Assembly: GCF_001552135.1 (NCBI RefSeq)
Contig: NZ_BCQP01000061.1
Span: forward strand, 1-64,000
Length of the DNA stretch: 64,000 bases
Direction of reading: 5' to 3'
Source of the DNA: Actinomadura chibensis NBRC 106107
GTDB lineage: Bacteria; Actinomycetota; Actinomycetes; Streptosporangiales; Streptosporangiaceae
Shown: positions 33,833 to 41,902 of the stretch, one piece after another
Numbering within the stretch: position 1 is the first letter of the stretch
How the letters are laid out: every line of letters begins with the position of its first letter
Program-made: the position numbers and the translations under genes
Notes under the pieces: model-generated
The model's input: the letters and a program-made list of their open reading frames with translations, nothing else
Told to the model about the DNA's origin: nothing
Database searches by the model: none

Positions 33833-35296
33833 TCAGCCGCCGCCCGCCCGCCCGCGGCGCGCGGCGGCCGCGAGGAAGGCGGCCGCCACGACGGCGACGA
33901 CGGTGAGGGCGAAGGCCCACTGGAAACTGCCGGCGAACGCGTCGGCCACGGCGGTCGGCCGGTGCGCGCCGTCCAGCCCGGTCTGCAGGCTCACCGCGAG
34001 GACGGCCACGCCGACCGAGCCGCCGAGCTGCTGCAGGACGCTGATGATGCTGGTCGCGTTCGGGATGTCGGCCCGGTTGAGCGGCGCGTAGGCGGCGGCG
34101 GTGATCGGCATCAGGGCGGCGCCGACCCCCACCCCGCGCACCGCGAGGACGGCCGACAGCCACACGTAGGAGGTGTGCGCGCCGACCACGGCGAGCGGCA
34201 CCGTGGCGACCGCGCAGAGGGCGAGGCCGACGGCGGCGACCGGCCCGCCGCCGACGCGGTCGGTGAACCGTCCGGCCAGCGGCATCGCCAGCGCCGCGCC
34301 GAGGCTCTGCGGAAGCAGCAGCAGCCCGGCGCTCAGCGGGCTCTCGCCGCGGGACAACTGGTAGTACAGCGGCAGCAGGAACAGCGCGCCGTACAGGGCC
34401 GCGCCGGTGAAGAACATCCCCACCGCGGCGGCGGAGAAGGACGGCCGCCGGAACAGCCGGATGTTCAGCAGCGGCTGCTCGGCGCGCCCCGCGTGCACCA
34501 CGAACGCGACCACCAGCGCCAGCCCGCCGAGCAGCGGGCCGTAGGCGGCCGGGGCCGCGAGGCCGCCGCTCGACTGGACCTCCGACAGCCCGAACACGAT
34601 GAGCGCCAGCCCGGCGGCCAGCAGCGGCACGCCGAGCGCGTCGAGGCGGCGGGCGGTGCGCGCGGCGTCGTCGGACGGCAGCAGCCGCGCGGCCAGCCCC
34701 AGCGCGAGGATGCCGAGCGGGAGGTTGATGTAGAAGATCCAGCGCCAGGTGGTGGTGTCGGTGATCAGCCCGCCGAGCACCGGGCCGAGGACGGGCATCA
34801 GCAGCATCGGGATGCCGAGGACGGCCATGACGCGGCCCATCCGGTCGGGCCCGGCGGTCCGGGCGATGATGCCCATGCCGACCGGGTTGATCAGGCCGCC
34901 GCCCACCCCCTGCAGGACGCGGAAGGCGATCAGCGCGCCCATCGACCAGGCCGCGCCGCACAGCACCGAACCGGCGACGAACAGGACCAGCGCGACCGTC
35001 CACACGCGCCGGGGGCCGAAGCGCTCGCTGGCCCAGCCCGCCATCGGGATGACGACGGCCAGTGCCAGCAGGTAGGAGGTCGAGACCCACTGGACGGCGC
35101 CCACCGAGGCGTCCAGGTCGGAGCCGATGGACTTGAGGGCCACGTTGACGATGGTGGTGTCCAGCAGCGCCATCGCCAGCCCGGCGATGACCGCGGTCGC
35201 GGCCAGCCAGACGTCGCGGGTGATGCCGCCGGGCGGTGTCGGCGGATCGGCGGCGGGCCGGTCCGGCCTTGCCTTGGCGGTGTGTCCACTGCTCAT
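33833..35296 (-). CDS. MFS efflux transporter (DHA2), probable product exporter
   Basis: A 487-aa membrane protein of 14 predicted helices: MALLDTTIVNVALKSIGSDL in helix 1, GWASERFGPRRVW as motif A, and VLGPVLGGLITDTTTWRWIF as motif C. It belongs to the drug:H+ antiporter family that includes many antibiotic self-resistance pumps. It is divergent from a TetR gene with a palindrome between them, the standard repressor-pump pair of aromatic polyketide clusters (compare actII-ORF1/ORF2). I infer export of the cluster's product or an intermediate. The ATG at 35296 is preferred from the family N-terminus. Confidence 0.93.
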   Translation of the reverse strand: MSSGHTAKARPDRPAADPPTPPGGITRDVWLAATAVIAGLAMALLDTTIVNVALKSIGSDLDASVGAVQWVSTSYLLALAVVIPMAGWASERFGPRRVWTVALVLFVAGSVLCGAAWSMGALIAFRVLQGVGGGLINPVGMGIIARTAGPDRMGRVMAVLGIPMLLMPVLGPVLGGLITDTTTWRWIFYINLPLGILALGLAARLLPSDDAARTARRLDALGVPLLAAGLALIVFGLSEVQSSGGLAAPAAYGPLLGGLALVVAFVVHAGRAEQPLLNIRLFRRPSFSAAAVGMFFTGAALYGALFLLPLYYQLSRGESPLSAGLLLLPQSLGAALAMPLAGRFTDRVGGGPVAAVGLALCAVATVPLAVVGAHTSYVWLSAVLAVRGVGVGAALMPITAAAYAPLNRADIPNATSIISVLQQLGGSVGVAVLAVSLQTGLDGAHRPTAVADAFAGSFQWAFALTVVAVVAAAFLAAAARRGRAGGG

Positions 35297-35319
35297 GCGC
35301 ACTCCCCGAGGGTCGTTAT

Positions 35320-35335
35320 TCCACCGGCTGGTGGA
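35320..35335. promoter_or_regulatory. Operator palindrome between MFS pump and TetR gene
   Basis: TCCACC (35320-35325), GGCT, GGTGGA (35330-35335) form a perfect 6-bp-arm palindrome. A related half-site, CTGGTGAGAA, follows at 35349-35358. It lies within the 78-bp divergent promoter region and is the likely TetR-family binding site. Confidence 0.55.
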
Positions 35336-35374
35336 TATTATCCCCCAACTGGTGAGAACGCTAGGATGGAGTTC

Positions 35375-36016
35375 ATGGCGAGTGAGCGAGCACCGCACGA
35401 ACTGCGGGGTCCCCGCCGCGCCCCGCGCGGCGACGAACGGCTCCGCGACGCGGACCGGACCCGGCGCAAGCTGCTGGCGGCCGGGCTGGAGGAGTTCGCG
35501 GCGCACGGCTTCGCCGGGACGCGGGTCGCCGACATCGCCCGCCGCGCGGACGTGGACAAGCAGTTGATCAGCTACTACTTCGGCGGCAAGGCGGGCCTGT
35601 ACACCGAGGTGATGCGCGGCAGGCTCGCCCAGGAGACCCTGGTCAACGACCCGGATCTGCCGCTGAGCGAGATCGCCGTCCGGTACCTGCGGCACAACCT
35701 GAGCGACCCCACGATGGCGAAGCTCCTGCTGTGGGCGGGCCTCGCCAACTCCGCGGAGCCGCTCGACACCCTTCCCGCCGGGAGCCTCGACCTGTCGAGC
35801 ATGGAGCGGCGCCGGCGGCGGGGCGAACTCGCGGACGACCTCGACCCGGCCGCCGTCCTGCTGCTCATCATCGGCGCGGTGAACGCCCCGGTCGCGCTCC
35901 CGCAGATCGTCGAGGCGATCTTCGGGGTGTCGCCCGACGCGCCCGAGTTCGAGGAGCGCTACGCCGAGCAGCTCCGCCGCATCGTCGACCGCCTGTCCGG
36001 CCCGGGACCCTCCTGA
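35375..36016 (+). CDS. TetR-family repressor, divergent from the MFS pump
   Basis: A 213-aa regulator. The N-terminal helix-turn-helix is at about residues 28-72 (RKLLAAGLEEFAAHGFAG, then VADIARRADVDKQLISYYFG, and KAGLYTEVM). The rest is a helical ligand domain of the AcrR-like kind. Two starts are possible: ATG 35366 and ATG 35375. A TAGGAT at 35362-35367 would be a leaderless-type -10 for the second, while GGAG at 35368-35371 could be an SD very close to it. It presumably represses the pump gene and responds to the pathway product or intermediate. Confidence 0.92.
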   Translation: MASERAPHELRGPRRAPRGDERLRDADRTRRKLLAAGLEEFAAHGFAGTRVADIARRADVDKQLISYYFGGKAGLYTEVMRGRLAQETLVNDPDLPLSEIAVRYLRHNLSDPTMAKLLLWAGLANSAEPLDTLPAGSLDLSSMERRRRRGELADDLDPAAVLLLIIGAVNAPVALPQIVEAIFGVSPDAPEFEERYAEQLRRIVDRLSGPGPS

Positions 36017-36042
36017 TCGCGGCGCGGTCGGCGCGCCCGAGT

Positions 36043-36075
36043 CTTGACATCAAGGTAACTTGAGGTTCTAACCTC
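36043..36075 (+). promoter_or_regulatory. Sigma-70-like promoter with nested palindromes upstream of the LLM gene
   Basis: TTGACA (36044-36049), 17-bp spacer, TCTAAC (36067-36072). Three inverted repeats overlap it: CTTGA-CA-TCAAG (36043-36054), TCAAG-GTAA-CTTGA (36050-36063) and GAGGTT-CT-AACCTC (36062-36075). The CTTGA-type arms resemble MarR-family (TamR/PecS-like) operators. A further TCAAG lies at 36081-36085. Confidence 0.6.
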
Positions 36076-36145
36076 TCCAGTCAAGTTCGGTGGCGCCCAG
36101 CGCGTGCAGCACAGGCCGAGGGACTCGGCCGGACAAGGAGAGCGC

Positions 36146-37000
36146 ATGAACATCGGTGTCGGCCTGCCCGCCCATGTCCGCGACGGCATCGACGGCGACA
36201 CGGTGGTCGCGTGGGCCGAACGCGCCGAGGCCAGGGAGTTCGCCACGCTCACCGCCGGCGACCGGCTCGTCCACTCGACGCCGGAGCCGCTGATCACGCT
36301 CACCGCCGCCGCCGCCGTGACGTCGCGCATCCGGCTCGCCACCGCCGCCCTGGTCGCCCCGGTGCGCGCCAACCACGCCCTGTTCGCGACGCAGGCCGCC
36401 ACCCTGGACAACATCGCCGGACCGGGCCGGCTGCGCCTCGGCCTGGAGCCCGGGCTGCGGGAGGACGACTACGAGGCGTCCGGCGTGAGCTTCGCCGCCC
36501 GCGGCCGGACCTTCGACGCGCAGCTGCGCACCCTGAAGCGGGTGTGGGCGTCGGGCGTCGGACCGGCCCCCGCCACGCCGGGCGGCCCGGAGCTGATGTT
36601 CGGCGGGATGTCCCAGGCGACGCTGCGGCGCATCCGCACGCTCGGCGGCGGCTGGTGCGCCGCCGACTGCTCCCCGGACGAGTTCGGACGGTTCGCCGCG
36701 CTGGCGCGCCGGGCCTGGAGCGACGGCGGGCACCGCGGCGAGCCGCCGATGTCGGTGTCGGTGATGTTCGCGCTCGGTCCCGACGCCGAGGCGCGCGTCA
36801 GCGCCGAGCTGCGCGCCTACTACGCCTACGTCGGCGAGGAATGGCTCCAGGAGACGGTCGACCGGGCGTGCACCGACGAGAAGGGCGTCCGGACGGCCGC
36901 CGAGCAGTTCGAGGGGGCGGGCTGCCAGGAGGTGGTGTTCACCGCGAACAACCGCGACCCCGAGCAGGTCGACCTGCTCGCCGACGCGCTCGGCCTCTAG
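36146..37000 (+). CDS. Luciferase-like (LLM-class) flavin- or F420-dependent oxidoreductase
   Basis: A 284-aa TIM-barrel oxidoreductase: MNIGVGLPAHVRDGIDGDTV, then ITLTAAAAVTSRIRLATAAL and NHALFATQAATLDNIAGPGR, the classic LLM strand order. AAGGAG lies 6 nt before the ATG. It sits between the TetR gene and the minimal PKS on the same strand. Related genes in aromatic polyketide clusters act as monooxygenases or F420-dependent reductases on quinone intermediates; which one applies here cannot be decided. Its promoter looks independent of the SARP and may answer to a MarR-type regulator not encoded in this window. Confidence 0.88.
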   Translation: MNIGVGLPAHVRDGIDGDTVVAWAERAEAREFATLTAGDRLVHSTPEPLITLTAAAAVTSRIRLATAALVAPVRANHALFATQAATLDNIAGPGRLRLGLEPGLREDDYEASGVSFAARGRTFDAQLRTLKRVWASGVGPAPATPGGPELMFGGMSQATLRRIRTLGGGWCAADCSPDEFGRFAALARRAWSDGGHRGEPPMSVSVMFALGPDAEARVSAELRAYYAYVGEEWLQETVDRACTDEKGVRTAAEQFEGAGCQEVVFTANNRDPEQVDLLADALGL

Positions 37001-37050
37001 CCGCGCGGGCTCGGTCTCCGGGCCCGGCTCCGGCCGTCCGCGAAAGGGCT

Positions 37051-37082
37051 TTGAGGGCCTCTCAAGCGGACGCGATCACAGT
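37051..37082 (+). promoter_or_regulatory. SARP-type box G upstream of the minimal PKS operon
   Basis: TTGAGGG (37051-37057), 4 bp, TCAAGCG (37062-37068), 8 bp, CACAGT (37077-37082). It lies 53 bp before the KS-alpha start, where a pathway activator would be expected to act. Confidence 0.62.
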
Positions 37083-37134
37083 GATGGTGCCAACCGGCGC
37101 TGTGCTCCGAAAGGCCGGAGAGGGAGGGGACCTG

Positions 37135-38403
37135 ATGACGCGTCGAGTCGTGATCACCGGGGTCGGTGTGCGCGCCCCGGGCGGACCGGGGCGCGAGGAG
37201 TTCTGGGACCTGATGATGTCCGGCCGGTCCGCGATCCGCCGCATCTCGTTCTTCGACGCCGGGATCTTCCGGTCCCGGATCGCGGGCGAGTGCGACTTCG
37301 ACGCCGCGGCCGAGGGGTTCACCCCTCGGGAGCGGCGGCGGATGGACCGTGCCTCGCAGTTCGCGGTCGCCTGCACGGCCGAGGCCCTCGCCGACAGCGG
37401 GTTCGAGGTGGAGCGGGCCGGGCCGCACCGGGTGGGCGTGTCCCTCGGGAGCGCGGTGGCCGCCGCGACCAGCCTGGAACGCGAGTACCTCGTGCTGTCG
37501 GACTCGGGACGGCACTGGGAGATGGATCCCGGCTACCTGTCCCCGCACATGCACGGCTACCTCGCGCCCGACGTCATGGCCGCGGAGGTGGCCTGGCACG
37601 TGGGCGCCGAGGGGCCGGTGACGCTGGTGTCGGACGGCTGCACCTCGGGCCTGGACGCGGTCGGGCACGCCGCCGACCTCATCCGCGAGGGCAGCGCCGA
37701 CGCGATGATCGCGGGCGCCACGGACACGCCGATCACCCCGATCGTGGTCGCGTCCTTCGACGCGATCAAGGCGACGACGACCCGCAACGACACGCCCGAG
37801 GAGGCGTCCCGGCCGTTCGACGCGACCCGGGACGGCTTCGTCCTCGCCGAGGGCGCGGCCATGTTCGTCCTGGAGGAGCTGGAGCACGCGCGCCGCCGGG
37901 GCGCGCACGTCTACGCGGAGATCGCCGCCCACGCGACCCGGCTGAACGCCTACCACATGACCGGCCTCAAGACCGACGGCCGGGAGATGGCGGAGGCGAT
38001 CAGGACCGCGCTCGACGAGGCGCGCGTCGACCCGTCCGACATCGGCTACGTCAACGCCCACGGGTCGGGGACGAAGCAGAACGACCGGCACGAGACGGCC
38101 GCGTACAAGCGGGCGCTGGGCGAGCACGCCTACAAGGTGCCGGTCAGCTCCATCAAGTCCATGATCGGGCATTCGCTCGGCGCGATCGGCTCCATCGAGC
38201 TGGCCGCGTGCGCCCTCGCGATCGACCGGGGCGGCATCCCGCCCACGGCGAACCTGGAGTTCGTCGACGGCGAGTGCGACCTCGACTACGTCCCGAAGGT
38301 GGCCAGGGAGGAGCGGGTGGAGAACGTCCTCAGCGTCGGCAGCGGGTTCGGCGGGTTCCAGACCGCCGTGCTGCTGCGGTCCCTTCGGCGGGAGTCCCGG
38401 TGA
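37135..38403 (+). CDS. Type II PKS ketosynthase, KS-alpha
   Basis: A 422-aa ketosynthase. The active-site Cys169 is in VSDGCTSGLDAVGHA, and the catalytic histidines are His309 (VNAHGSGTKQND) and His346 (SIKSMIGHSLGAIGSIE). The family also shows FDATRDGFVLAEGAA and the C-terminal SGFGGFQTAV. It condenses malonyl units on the ACP as a heterodimer with KS-beta. GGGAGGGG lies 5 nt before the ATG. It overlaps the KS-beta start by GTGA, so both are made in equal amounts. From the associated ActIII, ActVII and ActIV homologues the expected chain is an octaketide. Confidence 0.98.
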   Translation: MTRRVVITGVGVRAPGGPGREEFWDLMMSGRSAIRRISFFDAGIFRSRIAGECDFDAAAEGFTPRERRRMDRASQFAVACTAEALADSGFEVERAGPHRVGVSLGSAVAAATSLEREYLVLSDSGRHWEMDPGYLSPHMHGYLAPDVMAAEVAWHVGAEGPVTLVSDGCTSGLDAVGHAADLIREGSADAMIAGATDTPITPIVVASFDAIKATTTRNDTPEEASRPFDATRDGFVLAEGAAMFVLEELEHARRRGAHVYAEIAAHATRLNAYHMTGLKTDGREMAEAIRTALDEARVDPSDIGYVNAHGSGTKQNDRHETAAYKRALGEHAYKVPVSSIKSMIGHSLGAIGSIELAACALAIDRGGIPPTANLEFVDGECDLDYVPKVAREERVENVLSVGSGFGGFQTAVLLRSLRRESR

Positions 38404-39653
38404 GCGCGGCGGAGAGCGGCGGCGACCCGCGCGGGACGGCGGTGTGGATCACGGGCGTCGGCGTCGCCGCGCCGACCGGGATCGGCGCGGCGGACCACTG
38501 GGACGCCACGCTGCGGGGGCGGAGCGGCATCGCGCCGCTCACCCGGTTCGACACCGGCGGATACCCGTCGGTGCTCGCCGGGCAGGTCACCGGCTTCGAC
38601 CCGGAGGCGCACCTGCCGAAGCGCCTGCTGCCCCAGACCGACGTCTCCACCCGGCTGGCGCTCACCGCGGCGGCCGAGGCCATCGCGGACGCCCGGCTCG
38701 ACACCGGCTCGGTCGAGGACTACGACATGGGGATCGTCACCTCCAACGCGACGGGCGGGTTCGAGTTCACCCACCGGGAGTTCCGCAAACTGTGGCGGCA
38801 GGGGCCGTCGTTCGTCAGCGTCTACGAGTCGTTCGCCTGGTTCTACGCGGTGAACACCGGCCAGATCTCCATCCGGCACGGGCTGCGCGGGCCCGGCAGC
38901 GCGTTCGTCGCCGACCACGCGGGCGGGCTCGACGCGCTCGGGCACGCGCGGCGGCTCATCCGCAAGGGGACGCCGGTCGTCGTCGCGGGCGGGACCGACT
39001 CCGCGCTCGACCCCTGGGGGTACGCCTCGCACATCGCCGGCGGCCAGATCACGCGGGAGAGCGATCCCGCCCGCGCCTACCTGCCGTTCGACGCGGGCGC
39101 GGCGGGCCACGTCCCCGGGGAGGGCGGGGCGCTGCTCGTCCTGGAGAGCCGGGCGAGCGCGGAGGCCCGGGGAGCGGCGCCGCGGGCGGAGGTCGCCGGC
39201 TACGCCACGGGCTTCGACCCGGCCCCCGGCCGGGGGAGGCCGCCCGTCCAGCGGCGCGTCATCGAGTCCGCGCTCGCCGACGCCGGGATCGGGCCCGGCG
39301 ACGTCGACGCGGTCTTCGCCGACGCCGCCGCGGTGCCCGCCGCCGACGCCGCGGAGGCGCGGGCCGTCCGCGAGGTCTTCGGCCGCAACGGCGTCCCGGT
39401 GACCGCGCCGAAGGCGCTGGTCGGACGGCTCGGGTCGGGCGGCGGCCCGCTGGACGTCGCGACCGCCGCCGCCGCGCTGGACGCGCAACTGATCCCGCCC
39501 ACGGGGGCCGACTGCCGGGTGCCCGACTCCTACGGCATCGACCTCGTCCGGCTCGTCCCGCGCCCGGCGCCGCTGCGCGCCGTCGTGGTCCTCGCCCGCG
39601 GGCTGCGCGGGTTCGCCAGCGCGGTCGTGCTCCGCACGGCCGGCGCGCACTGA
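38400..39653 (+). CDS. Type II PKS chain length factor, KS-beta
   Basis: A 417-aa KS-like partner without the active-site Cys. Chain length factors carry a highly conserved Gln at this place (EQAGGLDA-type motif), which promotes malonyl-ACP decarboxylation; here the codon at 38916-38918 is CAC, giving VADHAGGLDALGHA with His173. The rest is ordinary: VWITGVGVAAPTGIGA, VYESFAWFYAVNTGQISI and YGIDLVRLVPRP. It controls chain length and dimerises with KS-alpha. The start is a GTG overlapping the KS-alpha stop. Confidence 0.97.
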   Translation: MSAAESGGDPRGTAVWITGVGVAAPTGIGAADHWDATLRGRSGIAPLTRFDTGGYPSVLAGQVTGFDPEAHLPKRLLPQTDVSTRLALTAAAEAIADARLDTGSVEDYDMGIVTSNATGGFEFTHREFRKLWRQGPSFVSVYESFAWFYAVNTGQISIRHGLRGPGSAFVADHAGGLDALGHARRLIRKGTPVVVAGGTDSALDPWGYASHIAGGQITRESDPARAYLPFDAGAAGHVPGEGGALLVLESRASAEARGAAPRAEVAGYATGFDPAPGRGRPPVQRRVIESALADAGIGPGDVDAVFADAAAVPAADAAEARAVREVFGRNGVPVTAPKALVGRLGSGGGPLDVATAAAALDAQLIPPTGADCRVPDSYGIDLVRLVPRPAPLRAVVVLARGLRGFASAVVLRTAGAH

Positions 39654-39717
39654 CCGCACGCGTCACGCACCTCGCACCCCGCACCCTTCACCTCGTACCT
39701 CGCGAAAGGAGATCATC

Positions 39718-39972
39718 ATGCGGGAAATCCGGTTCGCCGACCTTCGCCGCCTGCTCGTGGAGAGCGCCGGTGAGCTCGACGGCGTCGAGCTCACCGAGGA
39801 CGTCATCGACGAGCCGTTCGACTCGATCGGCTACGACTCCCTGGCGCTGATGGAGACGGCGGCGGCGGTGAGCAAGGAGTACGGCGCGGACATCCCCGAC
39901 GACTCGCTGGGGGACGTCGAGACCCCGCGCCAGTTCCTCGAACTCGCCAACGCGGCTCTCGTCGCGTCCTGA
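39718..39972 (+). CDS. Type II PKS acyl carrier protein
   Basis: An 84-aa carrier protein with the phosphopantetheine site at Ser41 in FDSIGYDSLALMETA. It is acidic and helical, as normal for ACPs, and its C-terminus DVETPRQFLELANAAL fits helix 4. AAAGGAG lies 6 nt before the ATG. It carries the growing polyketide chain between KS-alpha/KS-beta, ketoreductase and cyclases. No malonyl-CoA:ACP transacylase or phosphopantetheinyl transferase is in the window, so the host's fatty acid enzymes probably serve it. Confidence 0.97.
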   Translation: MREIRFADLRRLLVESAGELDGVELTEDVIDEPFDSIGYDSLALMETAAAVSKEYGADIPDDSLGDVETPRQFLELANAALVAS

Positions 39973-40010
39973 AAGCCCGGAAGAAAAGCCCGGAAGAAGG
40001 TGCCGCACCA

Positions 40011-40928
40011 ATGAGCACGCCCCTCCGATCCACCGTCCACCAGCGGGACGTCCGGGCGCCGGCCGGACGCGTGTACCCGCTCATCGCCGACGCCTCCCTC
40101 TGGCCCGCCGTCTTCGCGCCCACCGTGGCGGTCCACCACCTCCTCAAGGGCGAGCGCGAGGAGCGCTTCCGGATCTGGGCGCTCGTCAACGGCGCGGTGT
40201 CCGGCTGGACGTCGCGCCGCGCCCTCGACCCGGACGGGCTCCGGGTGACGTTCGAGCAGGAGCGCAGCCGTCCGCCCGTCCTGTCGATGTCGGGGTCCTG
40301 GACGGTGCGGCCGAGCGGCCCCGACCGCAGCACGGTCGAGTTGCGGCACGAGTTCGTCCTCGACGATGGTCCCGCCGAGGGGCACGAGGCGTACCTCCGC
40401 GCGCTCGACGGCAACAGCGAGCGCGAGCTGGCGGCGCTCGCCGAGGTCGCCGAGATCGGCGACGCCCTCGACGTGGCGCTGCAGACCTTCGAGAGCGCCG
40501 TCACCGTGCGGGCCGGGGCCGAGGAGGTGTACGAGTTCGTCGCCCGCGCCGACCTGTGGCCCGAGCGGCTGCCGCACGTCCGCGACGTCCAGCTCCGCGA
40601 GGACGGCCCGGGAATCCAGGACCTCGACATGGAGACGATCACCGTGGACGGCGGCACCCACCGCACCCGTTCGCACCGCGTCTGCGAAAGGCCCGCGTGG
40701 ATCGCCTACAAGCAGGTGGTCCTCCCGGAGACGCTCCGGGGGCACAGCGGCGTCTGGTCCTTCCAGGACGACGGCAAGGGATGGGCGACCGCCGTCTCGC
40801 GGCACACCGTCCTGCTGGACCCGCGGCACGCGACGCCCGAGGAGCGCGACCGCGTCCGCGCGCTGCTGGAGAAGAACAGCCAGGCGACCCTCCTGCACGC
40901 CACGTCCTTCGCCGGTCAGGACGCCTGA
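40011..40928 (+). CDS. ActVII-type didomain aromatase/cyclase
   Basis: A 305-aa protein of two START/Bet v1-like domains (about 1-150 and 155-305). Each half contains the family pattern of an N-terminal strand followed by a tryptophan-bearing helix: RVYPLIADASLWPAVFAPTV in the first, EVYEFVARADLWPERLPHV in the second. Didomain aromatases of this kind (ActVII, GraORF4) dehydrate and aromatise the C7-C12 ring of C-9 reduced octaketides. This agrees with the presence of the ActIII-type ketoreductase. The stop overlaps the next gene's start (TGATG). Confidence 0.96.
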   Translation: MSTPLRSTVHQRDVRAPAGRVYPLIADASLWPAVFAPTVAVHHLLKGEREERFRIWALVNGAVSGWTSRRALDPDGLRVTFEQERSRPPVLSMSGSWTVRPSGPDRSTVELRHEFVLDDGPAEGHEAYLRALDGNSERELAALAEVAEIGDALDVALQTFESAVTVRAGAEEVYEFVARADLWPERLPHVRDVQLREDGPGIQDLDMETITVDGGTHRTRSHRVCERPAWIAYKQVVLPETLRGHSGVWSFQDDGKGWATAVSRHTVLLDPRHATPEERDRVRALLEKNSQATLLHATSFAGQDA

Positions 40929-41842
40929 TGGACGCGCGGGCCGACGTCCGGGCCGACGTGGTGGAACTGGGTCCGGGGCTGTTCGCCTACGTCCAGCCCG
41001 ACGGCGGCTGGTGCCTCAACAACTGCGGCATCGTCGCCTTCGGGGACGGCGCCCTCCTCGTCGACACCGTGGCCACCGAACGGCGGGCGCACGCGCTGCG
41101 CGCCGCCGTCGACGCCCTGGCCCCGGGCCCCCTCCGCACGATCGTGAACACGCACCACCACGGCGACCACATCTTCGGCAACTTCGTGTTCGACGCCGAG
41201 GTGATCGCCCATGAGCGGGCGGTGGACGAGATCGCCGACACCGGGCTCGGGCTGACCGGGCTGTGGCCGGACGTCGAGTGGGGCGACATCAGGCTCGTCC
41301 CGCCGACGACCACCTTCTCGGACCGGCTCACCCTGCGGGCGGGGGAGCGCGTCGTGGAACTGCACCACGTCGGTCCCGCCCACACGACCAACGACGTGGT
41401 GGTGTGGCTGCCCGAGGAGCGGGTCCTCTTCACCGGGGACACGGTGCTCAGCGGCTGCACGCCCTTCACCGTGATGGGCTCGGTCGCGGGCTCCATCACG
41501 ACGATGGAGCGGCTGCGCCGCTTCGGGGCGACGACCCTGGTCTGCGGCCACGGCCCGGTCTGCGGCCCCGAGGCGATCGACGAGACCGAGGAGTACATGG
41601 CCTGGGTCACGGGCCTCGCCGAGCGGGGCCGGGCCCGCGGCGACGACCCGCTGCGGACGGCCCGCGCCGCCGACCTCGGCCGCTGGGCCGGCCTCACCGA
41701 CCCGGAGCGGCTCGTGGCCAACCTCCACCGGGCCTACGCCGAACTCGACGGCGCCGCCCCCGGCGCCCCGCTCGACGTGGTCTCGATCTTCGGGGAGGTG
41801 GTCGAGTTCAACGGCGGGCGGCTCCCCGCCTGCGCGGCGTGA
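40928..41842 (+). CDS. ActIV-type second-ring cyclase, metallo-beta-lactamase fold
   Basis: A 304-aa MBL-fold enzyme with the zinc motif THHHGDH (His76, His78, Asp80, His81). Other ligands are likely in HHVGPAHTTNDVVV, LFTGDTVLSG and VCGHGPVCG. ActIV closes the second ring of the actinorhodin intermediate and releases it from the ACP by thioester cleavage; I infer the same here. It is the last gene of the KS-KS-ACP-ARO-CYC operon, in the same order as actI-ORF1,2,3-actVII-actIV. A bidirectional hairpin follows. Confidence 0.95.
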   Translation: MDARADVRADVVELGPGLFAYVQPDGGWCLNNCGIVAFGDGALLVDTVATERRAHALRAAVDALAPGPLRTIVNTHHHGDHIFGNFVFDAEVIAHERAVDEIADTGLGLTGLWPDVEWGDIRLVPPTTTFSDRLTLRAGERVVELHHVGPAHTTNDVVVWLPEERVLFTGDTVLSGCTPFTVMGSVAGSITTMERLRRFGATTLVCGHGPVCGPEAIDETEEYMAWVTGLAERGRARGDDPLRTARAADLGRWAGLTDPERLVANLHRAYAELDGAAPGAPLDVVSIFGEVVEFNGGRLPACAA

Positions 41843-41855
41843 CGGCCCGGCGTCC

Positions 41856-41891
41856 GGGCGCGCGGCCCGCCCCCTCGCCCGCCGCGCGCCC
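41856..41891. terminator. Bidirectional hairpin at the right edge of the polyketide cluster
   Basis: Perfect 11-bp stem GGGCGCGCGGC / GCCGCGCGCCC with a 14-nt loop. It lies between the convergent ends of the ActIV-like gene and the Tat-exported hydrolase gene, and fits a transcription boundary. Confidence 0.7.
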
Positions 41892-41902
41892 GAACCCGCC
41901 GG

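Noticed and set aside
36042..36081. Eighth SARP-type box upstream of the LLM oxidoreductase
   Set aside because: TCAAGGT is present, but the second heptamer falls at the wrong spacing or is a poor match, and the same bases form a near-consensus promoter with 17-bp spacing.
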